A DNA stretch of 64,000 nucleotides, from positions 1-64,000 of the forward strand of contig CAMWLS010000003.1 in NCBI GenBank assembly GCA_947175205.1. The letters run 5' to 3'. The position numbers and the translations under genes were made by a program. The DNA is from an uncultured Porphyromonadaceae bacterium (lineage in GTDB: Bacteria > Bacteroidota > Bacteroidia > Bacteroidales > Muribaculaceae). The notes beneath the pieces were generated by a model. It saw only the letters and a list, made by a program, of their open reading frames with translations. It was not told the origin of the DNA and did not search any database. Positions 45,618 to 54,039 of the stretch are shown here, one piece after another. Within the stretch, counting starts at the first letter, position 1. Each line of letters starts with the position of its first letter.

Positions 45618-47552
45618 TTAGCCTTTGAGCTTGTCAACCTCTGCAAGCCAGAGAGCTGCAGACGCGTCAGAGGGCATGCGCCAGTCACCACGCGGAGAGA
45701 GGCAGACGCTGCCCACCTTGGGACCGTCAGGCAGACAGGAGCGCTTGAACTGCTGGCTGAAGAAACGCCGGTAAAATGTTCTCATCCAGTGAAGAATGAC
45801 ATCCCGACTGTACTTATCTGCGAAAGCATTTACAGCCAGGTAATAGACTCTGGTGGGAGTGAAGCCGTAACGCAGCATGTAATAAAGGAAAAAGTCATGT
45901 AGCTCATATGGGCCTACAAGATCCTCAGTGCGCTGCGCTATGGTACCGTCAGACTGCGCCGGAAGCAATTCCGGGCTGACAGGAGTGTCAAGGATATCCA
46001 GCAGTACAGCACGGGTGGCCTCTGATTCAGTCTCTTGTGCCCAGAAATGGGTAAGGTAGCGCACCAGAGTCTTGGGGACCCCTGAATTAACGCCGTACAT
46101 GCTCATATGGTCTCCGTTATATGTGGCCCATCCCAGAGCAAGCTCTGAGAGGTCTCCGGTGCCTAATACCATTCCTGAAAGTTCATTGGCAATATCCATA
46201 AGCAACTGCGTGCGCTCACGAGCCTGTGAGTTCTCATAAGTGACATCATGTACCTCAGGATTATGGCCTATATCACTGAAGTGCTGCTTTACAGCGGGAA
46301 CTATGGATATTTCCCTCACACTCACGCCAAGCTCTTTCATAAGCATGAGCGCGTTATTATATGTACGTCCCGTTGTGCCGAAACCGGGCATGGTAACGCC
46401 GGTAATTCCGGTGCGCTGTATTCCCAGAGAATCAAATGCTTCAACGGCCACCAGCAGAGCCAGTGTTGAGTCCAAGCCGCCTGATATACCCACCACCAGA
46501 TTCTGGCAACCGGTAAACTGAAGGCGTCTGGCCAGGCTCGCTGTCTGGATGTTCAATATTTCCCGGCAGCGCTCGCGCAGATGCTCCTTGCCGGACGGCA
46601 CAAAGGGATGTGCAGACACCTCACGCTTCAACGTCAGTGTGACAGAGGCCGGATTGGGCGCACCGGCATCAGTAATAATGATATTTGGAGCCGGATGCAG
46701 TTCACCGCATGCCTGGAAGGAGCCATGATGCAGCCTGTCGCGGCGGATAGCCATAAGGTCCACATCAGCAGAAACAAACTGGGGCGTACGCACCCAGCGT
46801 TCATTTACAGCCAGGGTTTTACCGCAGTCACTGATAACAGCCTTGCCATCAAAGACAAGATCAGTGGATGATTCACCGTATCCTGCAGATGAATAGACAT
46901 ACGCACAGAGGCAGCGAGCGCTCTGTTGCTCTATCAGTTGCTGGAGATAATGGTATTTGCCTATCAGGTCATCACTTGCACTGAGATTAACCATCACCTC
47001 CGCCCCATGCATACTAAGTACTGAGGAGGGGGGAATAGGTGTCCAGAGGTCTTCACAAACCTCAGCTCCCACAAGTGCATCGCCGTACTTAATGAGTTGC
47101 ATGCTGCCAAATGGCACAGTTCCCCACGGCGTCTCACACAGGCGTACTGCGGGCTTCTCAGAGCGCCACCAGCGCTGCTCATAGAACTCATTATAATTGG
47201 GAATATATGTCTTGGGGATAATAGCAAGCACTCTCCCGCGTATGGCTATGGCGCAGTTGTAGAGTCCCTCAGGAGTCTGCACAGGAGCGCCAATGAAAAT
47301 CAGAGGTCCGTCAGTGCCGGTGGCAGAAGCAATCTCACTTACAGCCTTACACGCCCCTGACAGAAGTGTGAAGTTATGAAACAGATCGCCACAGGTATAG
47401 CCCGTGACACACATTTCCGGAAAGACTATCACGTCAGCCGCAGACAGTTCCGGCTCCTTTAACATTTCAATAATAGCTCGGGTATTTGACTCACAGTCAG
47501 CCGGACTAACAGCAGGCACTGCGGCTACAGCTCTAAGAAAACCTTGTCTCAT
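45618..47552 (-). CDS. nadE: Glutamine-dependent NAD+ synthetase
   Basis: 644 aa from ATG 47552 (MRQGFLRAVAAVPAV). A TTG start 18 bp upstream is possible but less likely. The N-terminal nitrilase-type glutaminase domain has FPEMCVTGYTCGDLF and VGAEVCEDLWTP (Cys nucleophile). The C-terminal synthase domain has the PP-loop GISGGLDSTLALLV and GTGDLSELALGWATYNGDHMS. It makes NAD+ from deamido-NAD+, ATP and glutamine. Confidence 0.97.
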   Translation of the reverse strand: MRQGFLRAVAAVPAVSPADCESNTRAIIEMLKEPELSAADVIVFPEMCVTGYTCGDLFHNFTLLSGACKAVSEIASATGTDGPLIFIGAPVQTPEGLYNCAIAIRGRVLAIIPKTYIPNYNEFYEQRWWRSEKPAVRLCETPWGTVPFGSMQLIKYGDALVGAEVCEDLWTPIPPSSVLSMHGAEVMVNLSASDDLIGKYHYLQQLIEQQSARCLCAYVYSSAGYGESSTDLVFDGKAVISDCGKTLAVNERWVRTPQFVSADVDLMAIRRDRLHHGSFQACGELHPAPNIIITDAGAPNPASVTLTLKREVSAHPFVPSGKEHLRERCREILNIQTASLARRLQFTGCQNLVVGISGGLDSTLALLVAVEAFDSLGIQRTGITGVTMPGFGTTGRTYNNALMLMKELGVSVREISIVPAVKQHFSDIGHNPEVHDVTYENSQARERTQLLMDIANELSGMVLGTGDLSELALGWATYNGDHMSMYGVNSGVPKTLVRYLTHFWAQETESEATRAVLLDILDTPVSPELLPAQSDGTIAQRTEDLVGPYELHDFFLYYMLRYGFTPTRVYYLAVNAFADKYSRDVILHWMRTFYRRFFSQQFKRSCLPDGPKVGSVCLSPRGDWRMPSDASAALWLAEVDKLKG

Positions 47553-47732
47553 AACTTTATTATAATACAAATTATATTATCGCCCCAACCAGACACAGTA
47601 TTGACGCCCTGATTCTTAATCTTACCGGGGTGCGGGCTCTTAATGTGTCACAAAAATAAATAAAATGGTTCAACAGCAGGAGGACAGTGTTTTAAAAACA
47701 GTTAATAAGGGGAAAATTTCAATAATTTACCT

Positions 47733-47740
47733 TATCTTTG
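47733..47740 (+). promoter_or_regulatory. -7 box before the beta-barrel gene
   Basis: TATCTTTG is an exact match, 23 bp before the ATG at 47764. The -33 region is AT-rich without a clean TTTG. Confidence 0.55.
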
Positions 47741-47763
47741 CCCCCAATTAATCACTGAACACA

Positions 47764-48393
47764 ATGACTATTGCAAAACGCTATATTTGCCTTATCATGG
47801 CCGCTGTGTGTGCCATTGTAAGCACAACTGAGGCCTCTGCAGAATTCCGCTATGCCGGCGTGGCCGGAGTAAACATCACAGATTTGGTATTCAAACAGGA
47901 CCTGGTTTCTGTTTCCCAGACTGTGGGCTATCAGGCCGGTGTCCAGGGCGAGCTGATGTTCCCCGGCATAGGCTTCGGCATTGACATAGGCCTCATTTAT
48001 AATCAGATGGGAGCAAAAGTGAATCTCGGTGAAAAGAAAATCTGGGCCTCTGAAGGTTACGGAAATGAGCGCATATATCTGCATTACATTCAGATTCCCC
48101 TGCACCTGCGTTTCAAATGGACACGTCTTAACGGGGTGGAAGATTATATAGCCCCCTTTGTTTACGGCGGTCCTGATTTTACCATTGGCGTGGGACACAG
48201 CAAGTGTGATGCCATTGACTTCTCCGGTGGCGAACTGGGTCTGACAGCCGGCGTGGGTGCCGAATTATGGCGCCGCTGGCAGGTGAGCGGTTCATACACC
48301 TGGGGAATGACTTATGCCCTTAAAACCAAGCTTCTGGACAACTTCAGCGCCCGTAACCGCGAGTGGACGGTGCGCGTGGCTTACTTCTTCTGA
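47764..48393 (+). CDS. Outer membrane beta-barrel protein (PorT-like)
   Basis: 209 aa. The signal peptide is about residues 1-29. Alternating strands such as YAGVAGVNITDLVF, IYLHYIQIPLHLRFKW and VAPFVYGGPDF-like segments, and the aromatic C-terminus RVAYFF, match small 8-strand barrels of the Bacteroidetes PorT/OMP_b-brl_2 type. The function is unknown. The next gene (TfoX-N) starts 69 bp later. Confidence 0.85.
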   Translation: MTIAKRYICLIMAAVCAIVSTTEASAEFRYAGVAGVNITDLVFKQDLVSVSQTVGYQAGVQGELMFPGIGFGIDIGLIYNQMGAKVNLGEKKIWASEGYGNERIYLHYIQIPLHLRFKWTRLNGVEDYIAPFVYGGPDFTIGVGHSKCDAIDFSGGELGLTAGVGAELWRRWQVSGSYTWGMTYALKTKLLDNFSARNREWTVRVAYFF

Positions 48394-48462
48394 AATATAC
48401 CCCAGGTTCAGTAATACAACGGTTATTGCCGATAGGGCCATCCGGCCTCTGTTGAATTCCCC

Positions 48463-48771
48463 ATGGCCTGCTCTGCTGAATATATACGCCGGATAACAGA
48501 ACTCTTAAGTCCTTTGGGCGAGGTGCGTACCAGAAAGATGATGGGAGACTACGTCCTCTATCTTGATAATAAATGCATCCTCACCCTCTGTGACAATACC
48601 TCATACATAAAAAAGGCGCCACCCCTGAAAGACATACTGGCAAACTGCCCCACCGGCTATCCATACCCCGATGCAAAAGAATACTATATTCTTGACAATC
48701 AACCCATGCAGCTTATCCACGATGCCGTAAGCACTCTGTGGCATTCACTTCCTGAACCTCGTAAAAAATAA
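48463..48771 (+). CDS. TfoX N-terminal domain protein
   Basis: 102 aa covering just the TfoX/Sxy N-terminal domain: VRTRKMMGDYVLYLDNKCILTLCDNTSYIKK matches the typical R.MFGgYgly.dg..fal pattern, and the C-terminal half is YYILDN..LIHDAVSTLWHSLP. In Gammaproteobacteria Sxy activates competence genes; standalone domains in Bacteroidetes have no proven role. It is followed by an 85-bp repeat containing a terminator. Confidence 0.85.
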   Translation: MACSAEYIRRITELLSPLGEVRTRKMMGDYVLYLDNKCILTLCDNTSYIKKAPPLKDILANCPTGYPYPDAKEYYILDNQPMQLIHDAVSTLWHSLPEPRKK

Positions 48772-48873
48772 TTGTATAGCTCATGTGAGTGCATTATTCC
48801 CCATATACTTAGCGGCATATTCAAAAAAATAATACAGTGCGCTGAACCATCTTCCAGCTTCCGCTGTTTACAA

Positions 48874-48958
48874 TACAGAGAGTAAGATAAAAGATTTAAG
48901 TGATAATGATTGGTTAAAAGAATACAGGCTGTCGCGATGACAGCCTTTTTCTTTGTCC
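48874..48958 (+). repeat. 85-bp direct repeat, copy 1
   Basis: Base-for-base identical to 50372-50456, 1,498 bp away. It begins TACAGAGAGTAAGATAAAAG and ends in a terminator (48926-48952). Between TfoX-N and the DUF1016 gene (48772-49339) only this repeat, a doubtful 76-aa minus-strand ORF (48962-49192) and a promoter-like box at 49205-49212 are seen. Confidence 0.97.
48926..48952 (+). terminator. Terminator within 85-bp repeat copy 1
   Basis: AGGCTGTC pairs with GACAGCCT across GCGAT, followed directly by a T-run. Confidence 0.85.
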
Positions 48959-48961
48959 TCA

Positions 48962-49192
48962 TTATTTCAACCGGATTAGGATAATGTTATTGCCAGTATA
49001 GGTCAACGTATCAGTACCAACATTATTTACTTGTCTCGCAGCCTCTCTACATAAATTTTGTCCGTCAGCAGCGAGACCTTTATGCACTATACTAAGCCCT
49101 CTACCGCCCAAAAATCTAAACAAACACGCTATCACACTACCACTAAATAGGAAACATTCAGACAAATTTAGGATTAAAAGTCTGATATTCAA
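48962..49192 (-). CDS. Doubtful 76-aa ORF
   Basis: The ORF reads MNIRLLILNLSECFLFSGSV... and ends TGNNIILIRLK. It has no recognised domain, lies in the repeat-flanked segment opposite to the nuclease gene and has no clear promoter. It could be a decayed gene fragment or chance. Confidence 0.2.
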   Translation of the reverse strand: MNIRLLILNLSECFLFSGSVIACLFRFLGGRGLSIVHKGLAADGQNLCREAARQVNNVGTDTLTYTGNNIILIRLK

Positions 49193-49204
49193 GAATTATT
49201 TATG

Positions 49205-49212
49205 TAATTTTG
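49205..49212 (+). promoter_or_regulatory. -7-like box before DUF1016 gene 1
   Basis: TAATTTTG matches TAnnTTTG and lies just before the open N-terminal part of the nuclease reading frame. Confidence 0.35.
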
Positions 49213-49339
49213 TAATATAGAAACAATCATCGCCATTCATAACGAATCTGAATATGACGATATACTGCGTCATGCTGTCGCAGTTATTGAAACAGCCAGA
49301 AGTAAAGCAGCTCGTGCAGTAATAGAGTCTTCCAATGAA

Positions 49340-50266
49340 ATGCACTGGGAAATCGGCAAACTTCTATATGATAAGAAACTTGACAGTAAGCATGGAGATA
49401 AAGTAGTTAAACGCTTGTCATCGGACTTGAAAGCAGCCTATCCCAAAATGGGTATGTCGGAACGTAATCTGTGGGATATGAAACGCTTTTATGTGCGTTT
49501 TAAGGATTCTGAACCAAAACTGCGACAGGCTGTCGCAGTTTTGCCATGGTGGAATATAAATAAACTAATCTCTAAACTTGGAAACGATGATGAAGCTATC
49601 CAATATTATGCAGAACAGACTGTTGAGAAACAATGGGACCGTGACCTGATGGTTAATGCTATTGATATGGGAATGCACACTCAATTGCCGTTGACAAATA
49701 CCTCTAATAATTTTGCGTTGACACTTCCTCATAATCAGGCGGCTTACGCTAATGAAGTTTTTAAAGATTCCTATAACATGGGCTTCTTGGGTGTGACAGA
49801 GCCTATTCTTGAATTGGAGCTGGAGCGGAGACTTGTTGAAAAAATCAAGCAGTTTTTACTTGAACTTGGACAAGGGTTCACATACATTGGTAATCAGCAC
49901 GTATTGAGTTACAATGGGAAGGGCTATAAAGTAGATATGCTCTTCTTCCATCGCAGACTCAGATCACTGGTAGCCATTGACCTGAAAATCTCCGAGTTTA
50001 AGCCGGAGTATGTCGGTAAGATGAACATATACTTGTCGCTCCTTGATAGGTTAGAAAAAGGCAAAGATGAAAACCCCTCCATAGGTATAATTCTTTGTGC
50101 AGAGAAAGATAATGTGGAGGTAGAGCTTGCTTTAGATGGTTTCACAAAACCGATTGGAGTAGCCGAATACAAACTGATTATTCCTCAAAAGGAGCTTAAG
50201 CAACTTATTACGGAAGAGATAAAAAGCTTTAAAAAAGAAATAGCTGACAAATCCGATAAAAGCTGA
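49340..50266 (+). CDS. DUF1016/YhcG-family PD-(D/E)xK nuclease, gene 1; true N-terminus uncertain
   Basis: 308 aa from the first ATG. The DUF1016 N-terminal domain (MHWEIGKLLYDKK..MSERNLWDMKRFYVRF) is followed by the C-terminal nuclease domain, with HVLSYNGKGYKVDMLFFHRRLRSLVAIDLKISEFKPEYVGKM (Asp and Asp-x-Lys catalytic residues) and NPSIGIILCAEKD. The same frame stays open upstream to 49208 and encodes family-like residues YDDILRHAVAVIETARSKAARAVIESSNE, but has no ATG/GTG/TTG, so either a rare start is used or the start was lost. It is flanked by 85-bp direct repeats. Family members occur near restriction and defence genes. Confidence 0.85.
   Translation: MHWEIGKLLYDKKLDSKHGDKVVKRLSSDLKAAYPKMGMSERNLWDMKRFYVRFKDSEPKLRQAVAVLPWWNINKLISKLGNDDEAIQYYAEQTVEKQWDRDLMVNAIDMGMHTQLPLTNTSNNFALTLPHNQAAYANEVFKDSYNMGFLGVTEPILELELERRLVEKIKQFLLELGQGFTYIGNQHVLSYNGKGYKVDMLFFHRRLRSLVAIDLKISEFKPEYVGKMNIYLSLLDRLEKGKDENPSIGIILCAEKDNVEVELALDGFTKPIGVAEYKLIIPQKELKQLITEEIKSFKKEIADKSDKS
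49516..49542 (+). repeat. Palindrome inside DUF1016 gene 1
   Basis: AAAACTGCGACA and TGTCGCAGTTTT (12-bp perfect arms, loop GGC) lie in the linker between the two domains. The 12-mer ACAGGCTGTCGC in it also occurs in both 85-bp repeats. Confidence 0.85.
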
Positions 50267-50371
50267 CTCGCTCAGGCAAATACTGACATATCTCCCTATA
50301 TCAATCTAAGGGACGCGCATGAATAAAAAATCTTTTCTCGTGAACTTTTAAACTCAACAAGATGTCTAAAT

Positions 50372-50456
50372 TACAGAGAGTAAGATAAAAGATTTAAGTG
50401 ATAATGATTGGTTAAAAGAATACAGGCTGTCGCGATGACAGCCTTTTTCTTTGTCC
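50372..50456 (+). repeat. 85-bp direct repeat, copy 2
   Basis: Identical to 48874-48958, including the terminator hairpin (50424-50450). With copy 1 it brackets the DUF1016 nuclease gene. Confidence 0.97.
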
Positions 50457-50680
50457 CCTCAAACGAAGTTCTAAGACGGAAACTTGTCAAACGTGATTAA
50501 GACCGAACTTCATCCCTCCCGCAACTGATATTGAGAATAATTTTCCTCATACCGGGAAAACTATTGACAAAATTAGGATTTTTACTAACTTTGCTGGGGC
50601 AGACTGTCTTGCAATCCCCTCCGGCAACCTGAGGTTTATCCCAGTCCACTCAAAGCCGGGGAATAAGCGGGACAGGAACT

Positions 50681-50735
50681 GTAGGGACGTGATTCTTCAC
50701 GTCCGGAACCCCAAAGACGTGATTCTTCACGTCCG
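50681..50735 (+). repeat. Pair of REP variants with compensatory change
   Basis: GGACGTGATTCTTCACGTCC appears in the first copy (50681-50705, with GTAG in front), and a second copy spans about 50714-50735 (AAGACGTGATTCTTCACGTC). Compared with the REPs near res, a C-G stem pair is replaced by T-A, keeping the stem. Confidence 0.92.
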
Positions 50736-51054
50736 GAAATAACACATAGAAAGCGTTATCCGCGCTGATTCTTGACGAACTGAAATGTCTCGCAAACTTT
50801 TATCTAAGTCAAGGATTGAGCAACGGTTGATGCCCGTGGTATATAGTGATGCCAACTGTCGGTTATCCGTGATGGAAAGCTGGCAGATCGGTTGGATTAT
50901 ATACAGGCGTGGGCTTCTGGCGTTGCCGTCCGACTTAGATAGGGCAATGCGAGAAGCCTCAGTTCGTAGGACGGTAACAGATACAGATTCCTACGCTTTT
51001 TTCGTATAACAACAAACGCCAACGAGAGGATGACCGCGGCACATTCTTTGAACC

Positions 51055-51357
51055 ATGACCACAAAAGAAGCCGAGATTATTATTAAGCTGATGAAGCCTG
51101 AATTTGATTCACACGATTTTATATTTGAATTTATTAATCAATTTCCCTCATCATATGGTAAGTTACTAATTAAACATAATAGCGCTACCACAGCTAATGC
51201 AGAAATAGCAAACAATCTTCGTAATAATTCATCTGAATTAAATATACTGAAAATTGGTGAAGTTGAGTCAGTAAATATCTACGGGCATCTCACTATATGC
51301 GCATTATGGAGAAAGGAATCATCTAATCAAAGTAATCAGAAATTCCATGAAATCTAA
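51055..51357 (+). CDS. Unrecognised small protein in AT-rich island
   Basis: 100 aa, beginning MTTKEAEIIIKLMKPEFDSHDFIFEFINQFP. I do not recognise the family. The region NSATTANAEIANNLRNNSSEL looks like an ordered repeat-free helix. The coding sequence is AT-rich compared with the core genes, and it overlaps the next gene by 11 bp, so the two are likely acquired together. Confidence 0.65.
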   Translation: MTTKEAEIIIKLMKPEFDSHDFIFEFINQFPSSYGKLLIKHNSATTANAEIANNLRNNSSELNILKIGEVESVNIYGHLTICALWRKESSNQSNQKFHEI

Positions 51358-52633
51358 TTCTTTTCTATTCTTTTTGATTTGCTTATTAGGTTATCAATCC
51401 GCATTCCCTCGTTCTATAGAACCCAATAAGCCAAAGATTGACACGATTGTAACTGTAATTGATACAATCCCTGCAATGGATTCATTTCAAATAATCAAAC
51501 CCTTGATTTTGCAAGAGATTGAAGATTTAAGAGATAAGCGGAAAATATTGCAAGCGATGTTGCAATCAAGACAAAAGAAGGCTAAAACAAAAAAAGAGAA
51601 AGATATTATTATTGATGCTTTTAATTATATTTTCAATAAGGGGGGATTCTACTCTGAATACGAATTTTTCGATCCATCCGGCGTTTTACCCAGTAAACTA
51701 ACACAAGACTATAATAATGTGCAAAAAGGTAAAATAACTGAACGCATTAGATCACAGCTTTCTCTATACGATAAAAACTACCTTGCTGATGAAATTATCT
51801 ATAAAACAAATTCTTTAAAGAACAATTGGACAAGTTTTATTAAAAATCCCCCAACAAAGCAAATGACAATACAAGTGGATAATCCAGACTACCGCGGATA
51901 CCACTATAATAATTATAGAGAACTTAACAGGATTGAACGAGACAGTATGGTGGGTGAATATAACTTTATTTTATCAGAAAAAGGTGTTCCCAAAAAAGAA
52001 ACATATCCTTTCGAAGTATCATACCTGCAATTCAAGGAATTGCCCAATTATAAAGTTCTGAACAATCACCGTAAGGAGGTTTATGATAATAAGGGCGAGT
52101 TAGTCTATGTACCTTATTTGGAGCGCCAATCAGATACCGACTTATTTCCAAGTTATATCTCCAAAGAAATAAGGCGACTTGTCTATCTAAATGATTATCA
52201 AAATAACAAGTACAATATCCGTTCTGCTCCACTCAAAACCCAAAACTATATTTTATTATGGATTGGAAGAAAGCATGGTTTGAGCGAGACTGCGATAGAA
52301 TTAAGCGGTTTAGAACTGAGCGAATTGGGAGGCATTTTGGGGTTTAATGACAACTTAGAAGAAACTCTTGTCCAAAAAAAACGATATAAAGATGATGAGG
52401 GAGAACGTTTTCTCCAGCAGTTAGAATTGGATCATGAAGATGATTTCGGTTATATATATGTGATTGAACGACTTTCTGATAAACAATTTCATATCACTTA
52501 TCTAAACAAAACAACTCTTGAACCCTCTGTTAGCGCGTTTGTAATGTTTTCCACAGGTAAAGAGCCATACACATCTACTGCTACCGTACAGTTGACGCAA
52601 TTTTCAATTTATCCACCAATTATACTGCAATAA
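51347..52633 (+). CDS. Unrecognised exported protein in AT-rich island
   Basis: 428 aa with a signal peptide (MKSNSFLFFLICLLGYQSAFP). A Lys-rich helical region (about 58-95) is followed by a body rich in Tyr, Asn and Leu. No catalytic motif was found. AT content is clearly above that of neighbouring core genes, which suggests horizontal transfer. It is translationally coupled to the preceding 100-aa ORF. Function is unknown. Confidence 0.7.
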   Translation: MKSNSFLFFLICLLGYQSAFPRSIEPNKPKIDTIVTVIDTIPAMDSFQIIKPLILQEIEDLRDKRKILQAMLQSRQKKAKTKKEKDIIIDAFNYIFNKGGFYSEYEFFDPSGVLPSKLTQDYNNVQKGKITERIRSQLSLYDKNYLADEIIYKTNSLKNNWTSFIKNPPTKQMTIQVDNPDYRGYHYNNYRELNRIERDSMVGEYNFILSEKGVPKKETYPFEVSYLQFKELPNYKVLNNHRKEVYDNKGELVYVPYLERQSDTDLFPSYISKEIRRLVYLNDYQNNKYNIRSAPLKTQNYILLWIGRKHGLSETAIELSGLELSELGGILGFNDNLEETLVQKKRYKDDEGERFLQQLELDHEDDFGYIYVIERLSDKQFHITYLNKTTLEPSVSAFVMFSTGKEPYTSTATVQLTQFSIYPPIILQ

Positions 52634-52779
52634 CTTGAGGAACATTCACCACTTTATTGTCTAAAGTATTCACCTTAATTTTATAAAAAAAATTATTATA
52701 TGATTTTAACAACGGATAATTAACCAATTAGGGGATGACAGGGCAATACGCCCTGAACAACCTTTACTGCAAGTACAAT

Positions 52780-52816
52780 AAAAAAGGCCTGACGGACTCT
52801 GCGGGTCTGTCAGGCC
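52780..52816 (-). terminator. Terminator after the DUF5053-like gene
   Basis: On the minus strand GGCCTGACAGAC pairs with GTCCGTCAGGCC (one G.U) and is followed by TTTTTTATTG. It lies 36 bp after the stop of the minus-strand gene. Confidence 0.85.
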
Positions 52817-52851
52817 GAAGCCGGATTTTGTAGATGAACGATGCAAACTGA

Positions 52852-53193
52852 CTACAGACTATTCGACAATTTTTGAATTTCATATGCAATGGTATCCAGA
52901 GCTTTTTTGAGAGTATCTCTTTCCTCAGTAGTAAAGACTTCTCGCTTACTTTGTACTATATCATGGTTGAGCCTACGGCACAGCCACGAACGCGAACGTC
53001 CGAAGAGACAATCAGCAAGATAGGAAACATTCAGGATTTTCAGAATGTCCTCACTTTTCAAGTCCAAAATTTGTTTACCAGGGCGCAGGTGCCTACCGTT
53101 CCTAAGACGTTCAAGGATCTCATTTGCATAACGCTGTCCCTGTGTTGATTGGGCTCGTTCAATAATCTCGTTGATTATATCTGCTTCTGTCAT
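52852..53193 (-). CDS. DUF5053-like small Bacteroidetes protein
   Basis: 113 aa from ATG 53193 (MTEADIINEII); an upstream ATG at 53223 would add ten residues. The segment NVSYLADCLFGRSRSWLCRRLNHDIVQSKREVFTTEERDTLKKALDTIAYEI matches the pattern of a small Bacteroidetes family (DUF5053-like) found on mobile regions. The YLAD..FGRSRSWLCRRLN part looks HTH-like. A strong terminator follows. Confidence 0.65.
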   Translation of the reverse strand: MTEADIINEIIERAQSTQGQRYANEILERLRNGRHLRPGKQILDLKSEDILKILNVSYLADCLFGRSRSWLCRRLNHDIVQSKREVFTTEERDTLKKALDTIAYEIQKLSNSL

Positions 53194-53436
53194 ATTGTTA
53201 CAGCCTAAAGTTATCATAGTCAAGATGTTTAAATCTTTCCTCCGTCTTTAAGCGCTTCCAGAAGCCACGCGGGAATGAGAATGAGAATCAATAATAATGA
53301 CATAAGGCGAAATTATTTTAGGTTTCAAGGTGGACTGTCGTGGTTCACGTCAGCAAAGTAAGCCTACAGGTAGGCAATATTTCTACCCACCAATGTTAAA
53401 TTTTGCCTCTCAGCTTGAGTCAAAACGGACAGTCGA

Positions 53437-53892
53437 CTACTCTTGTTCAAGCTGGGGGTATGGTGGAATTTCCTGAAGGAAATTCCATTTTCCTGTTTCC
53501 ATGTCCACGCGGCAGCAGAAGCTCACCATGCCGTTGCTCACGGCAAGATATGGCGCCTTTATCACAGTATTGTAACGCGCCACCTGCTCGAACACTTCCC
53601 GCGTTACAGCTACGTGCGGAGCTTTGTACTCAATTACCATCAGGGGTCTGAGTCCCCGGCTGTATACTATGCTGTCACAGCGGCGCAGAGTGCCGTTCAG
53701 CCGCAAGGACACCTCATTGGCAAGCAATCCCGCCGGGTAGCCCATTTGAGTGATAAGATAGTTCACAAAATGCTGCCTGACCCACTCCTCAGGAGTGAGC
53801 GCTACCCAGCGCCGGCGCAAGGTATCCCACACCTGCACACCCGCACCCCTACGACGCAGTTTTATATCAAAAGCCGGCAGATTTAGTTCCAT
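53437..53892 (-). CDS. Orphan type I restriction R-subunit N-terminal (HSDR_N) domain protein
   Basis: 151 aa from ATG 53892 (MELNLPAFDIKLRRRGAG). The domain has LTPEEWVRQHFVNYLI, the Asp in RRCDSIVYSRGLRPLMVIEYKAPHV and an Glu-x-Lys (EYK), so PD-(D/E)xK catalytic residues are present, and Q..RYN follows. Only this domain exists; no helicase, HsdM or HsdS is near. This stand-alone version is common in Bacteroidetes and its job is not known. Confidence 0.85.
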   Translation of the reverse strand: MELNLPAFDIKLRRRGAGVQVWDTLRRRWVALTPEEWVRQHFVNYLITQMGYPAGLLANEVSLRLNGTLRRCDSIVYSRGLRPLMVIEYKAPHVAVTREVFEQVARYNTVIKAPYLAVSNGMVSFCCRVDMETGKWNFLQEIPPYPQLEQE

Positions 53893-54024
53893 CTTAATTT
53901 TTGTGTAAAAATACATATTATTCCTTTTCCGGCCAAACCTCCGGGGCTATCAACATCAACCGGACGATTTAAACCGGACCTTGTACAGTACCGAAATATA
54001 TTTTCCCCACCGACAAATAATCAG

Positions 54025-54032
54025 TATATTTG
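54025..54032 (+). promoter_or_regulatory. -7 box before DUF1016 gene 2
   Basis: TATATTTG is an exact TAnnTTTG match, 7 bp before the ATG at 54040, so the mRNA would be nearly leaderless. Confidence 0.55.
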
Positions 54033-54039
54033 CATTATT

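Larger units (their letters stand above)
50267..51054. other. Repeat-rich stretch without a confident gene
   Basis: This stretch holds a possible REP half-site near 50311 (GGGACGCG), the second 85-bp repeat (50372-50456) and two REP variants (50681-50735). A 74-aa ORF at 50785-51009 begins MSRKLLSKSRIEQRLMPVVY; it has no recognised domain and may be a remnant. Nothing else can be supported. Confidence 0.5.

Noticed and set aside
50785..51009. 74-aa ORF as a real gene
   Set aside because: It has no promoter, no recognised domain and lies in repeat-rich DNA. I list it only within the geneless stretch.
53330..53436. Inverted-repeat element bounded by GGACTGTC and GACAGTC
   Set aside because: Only about seven bases match and the surrounding arms do not extend, so chance is enough.
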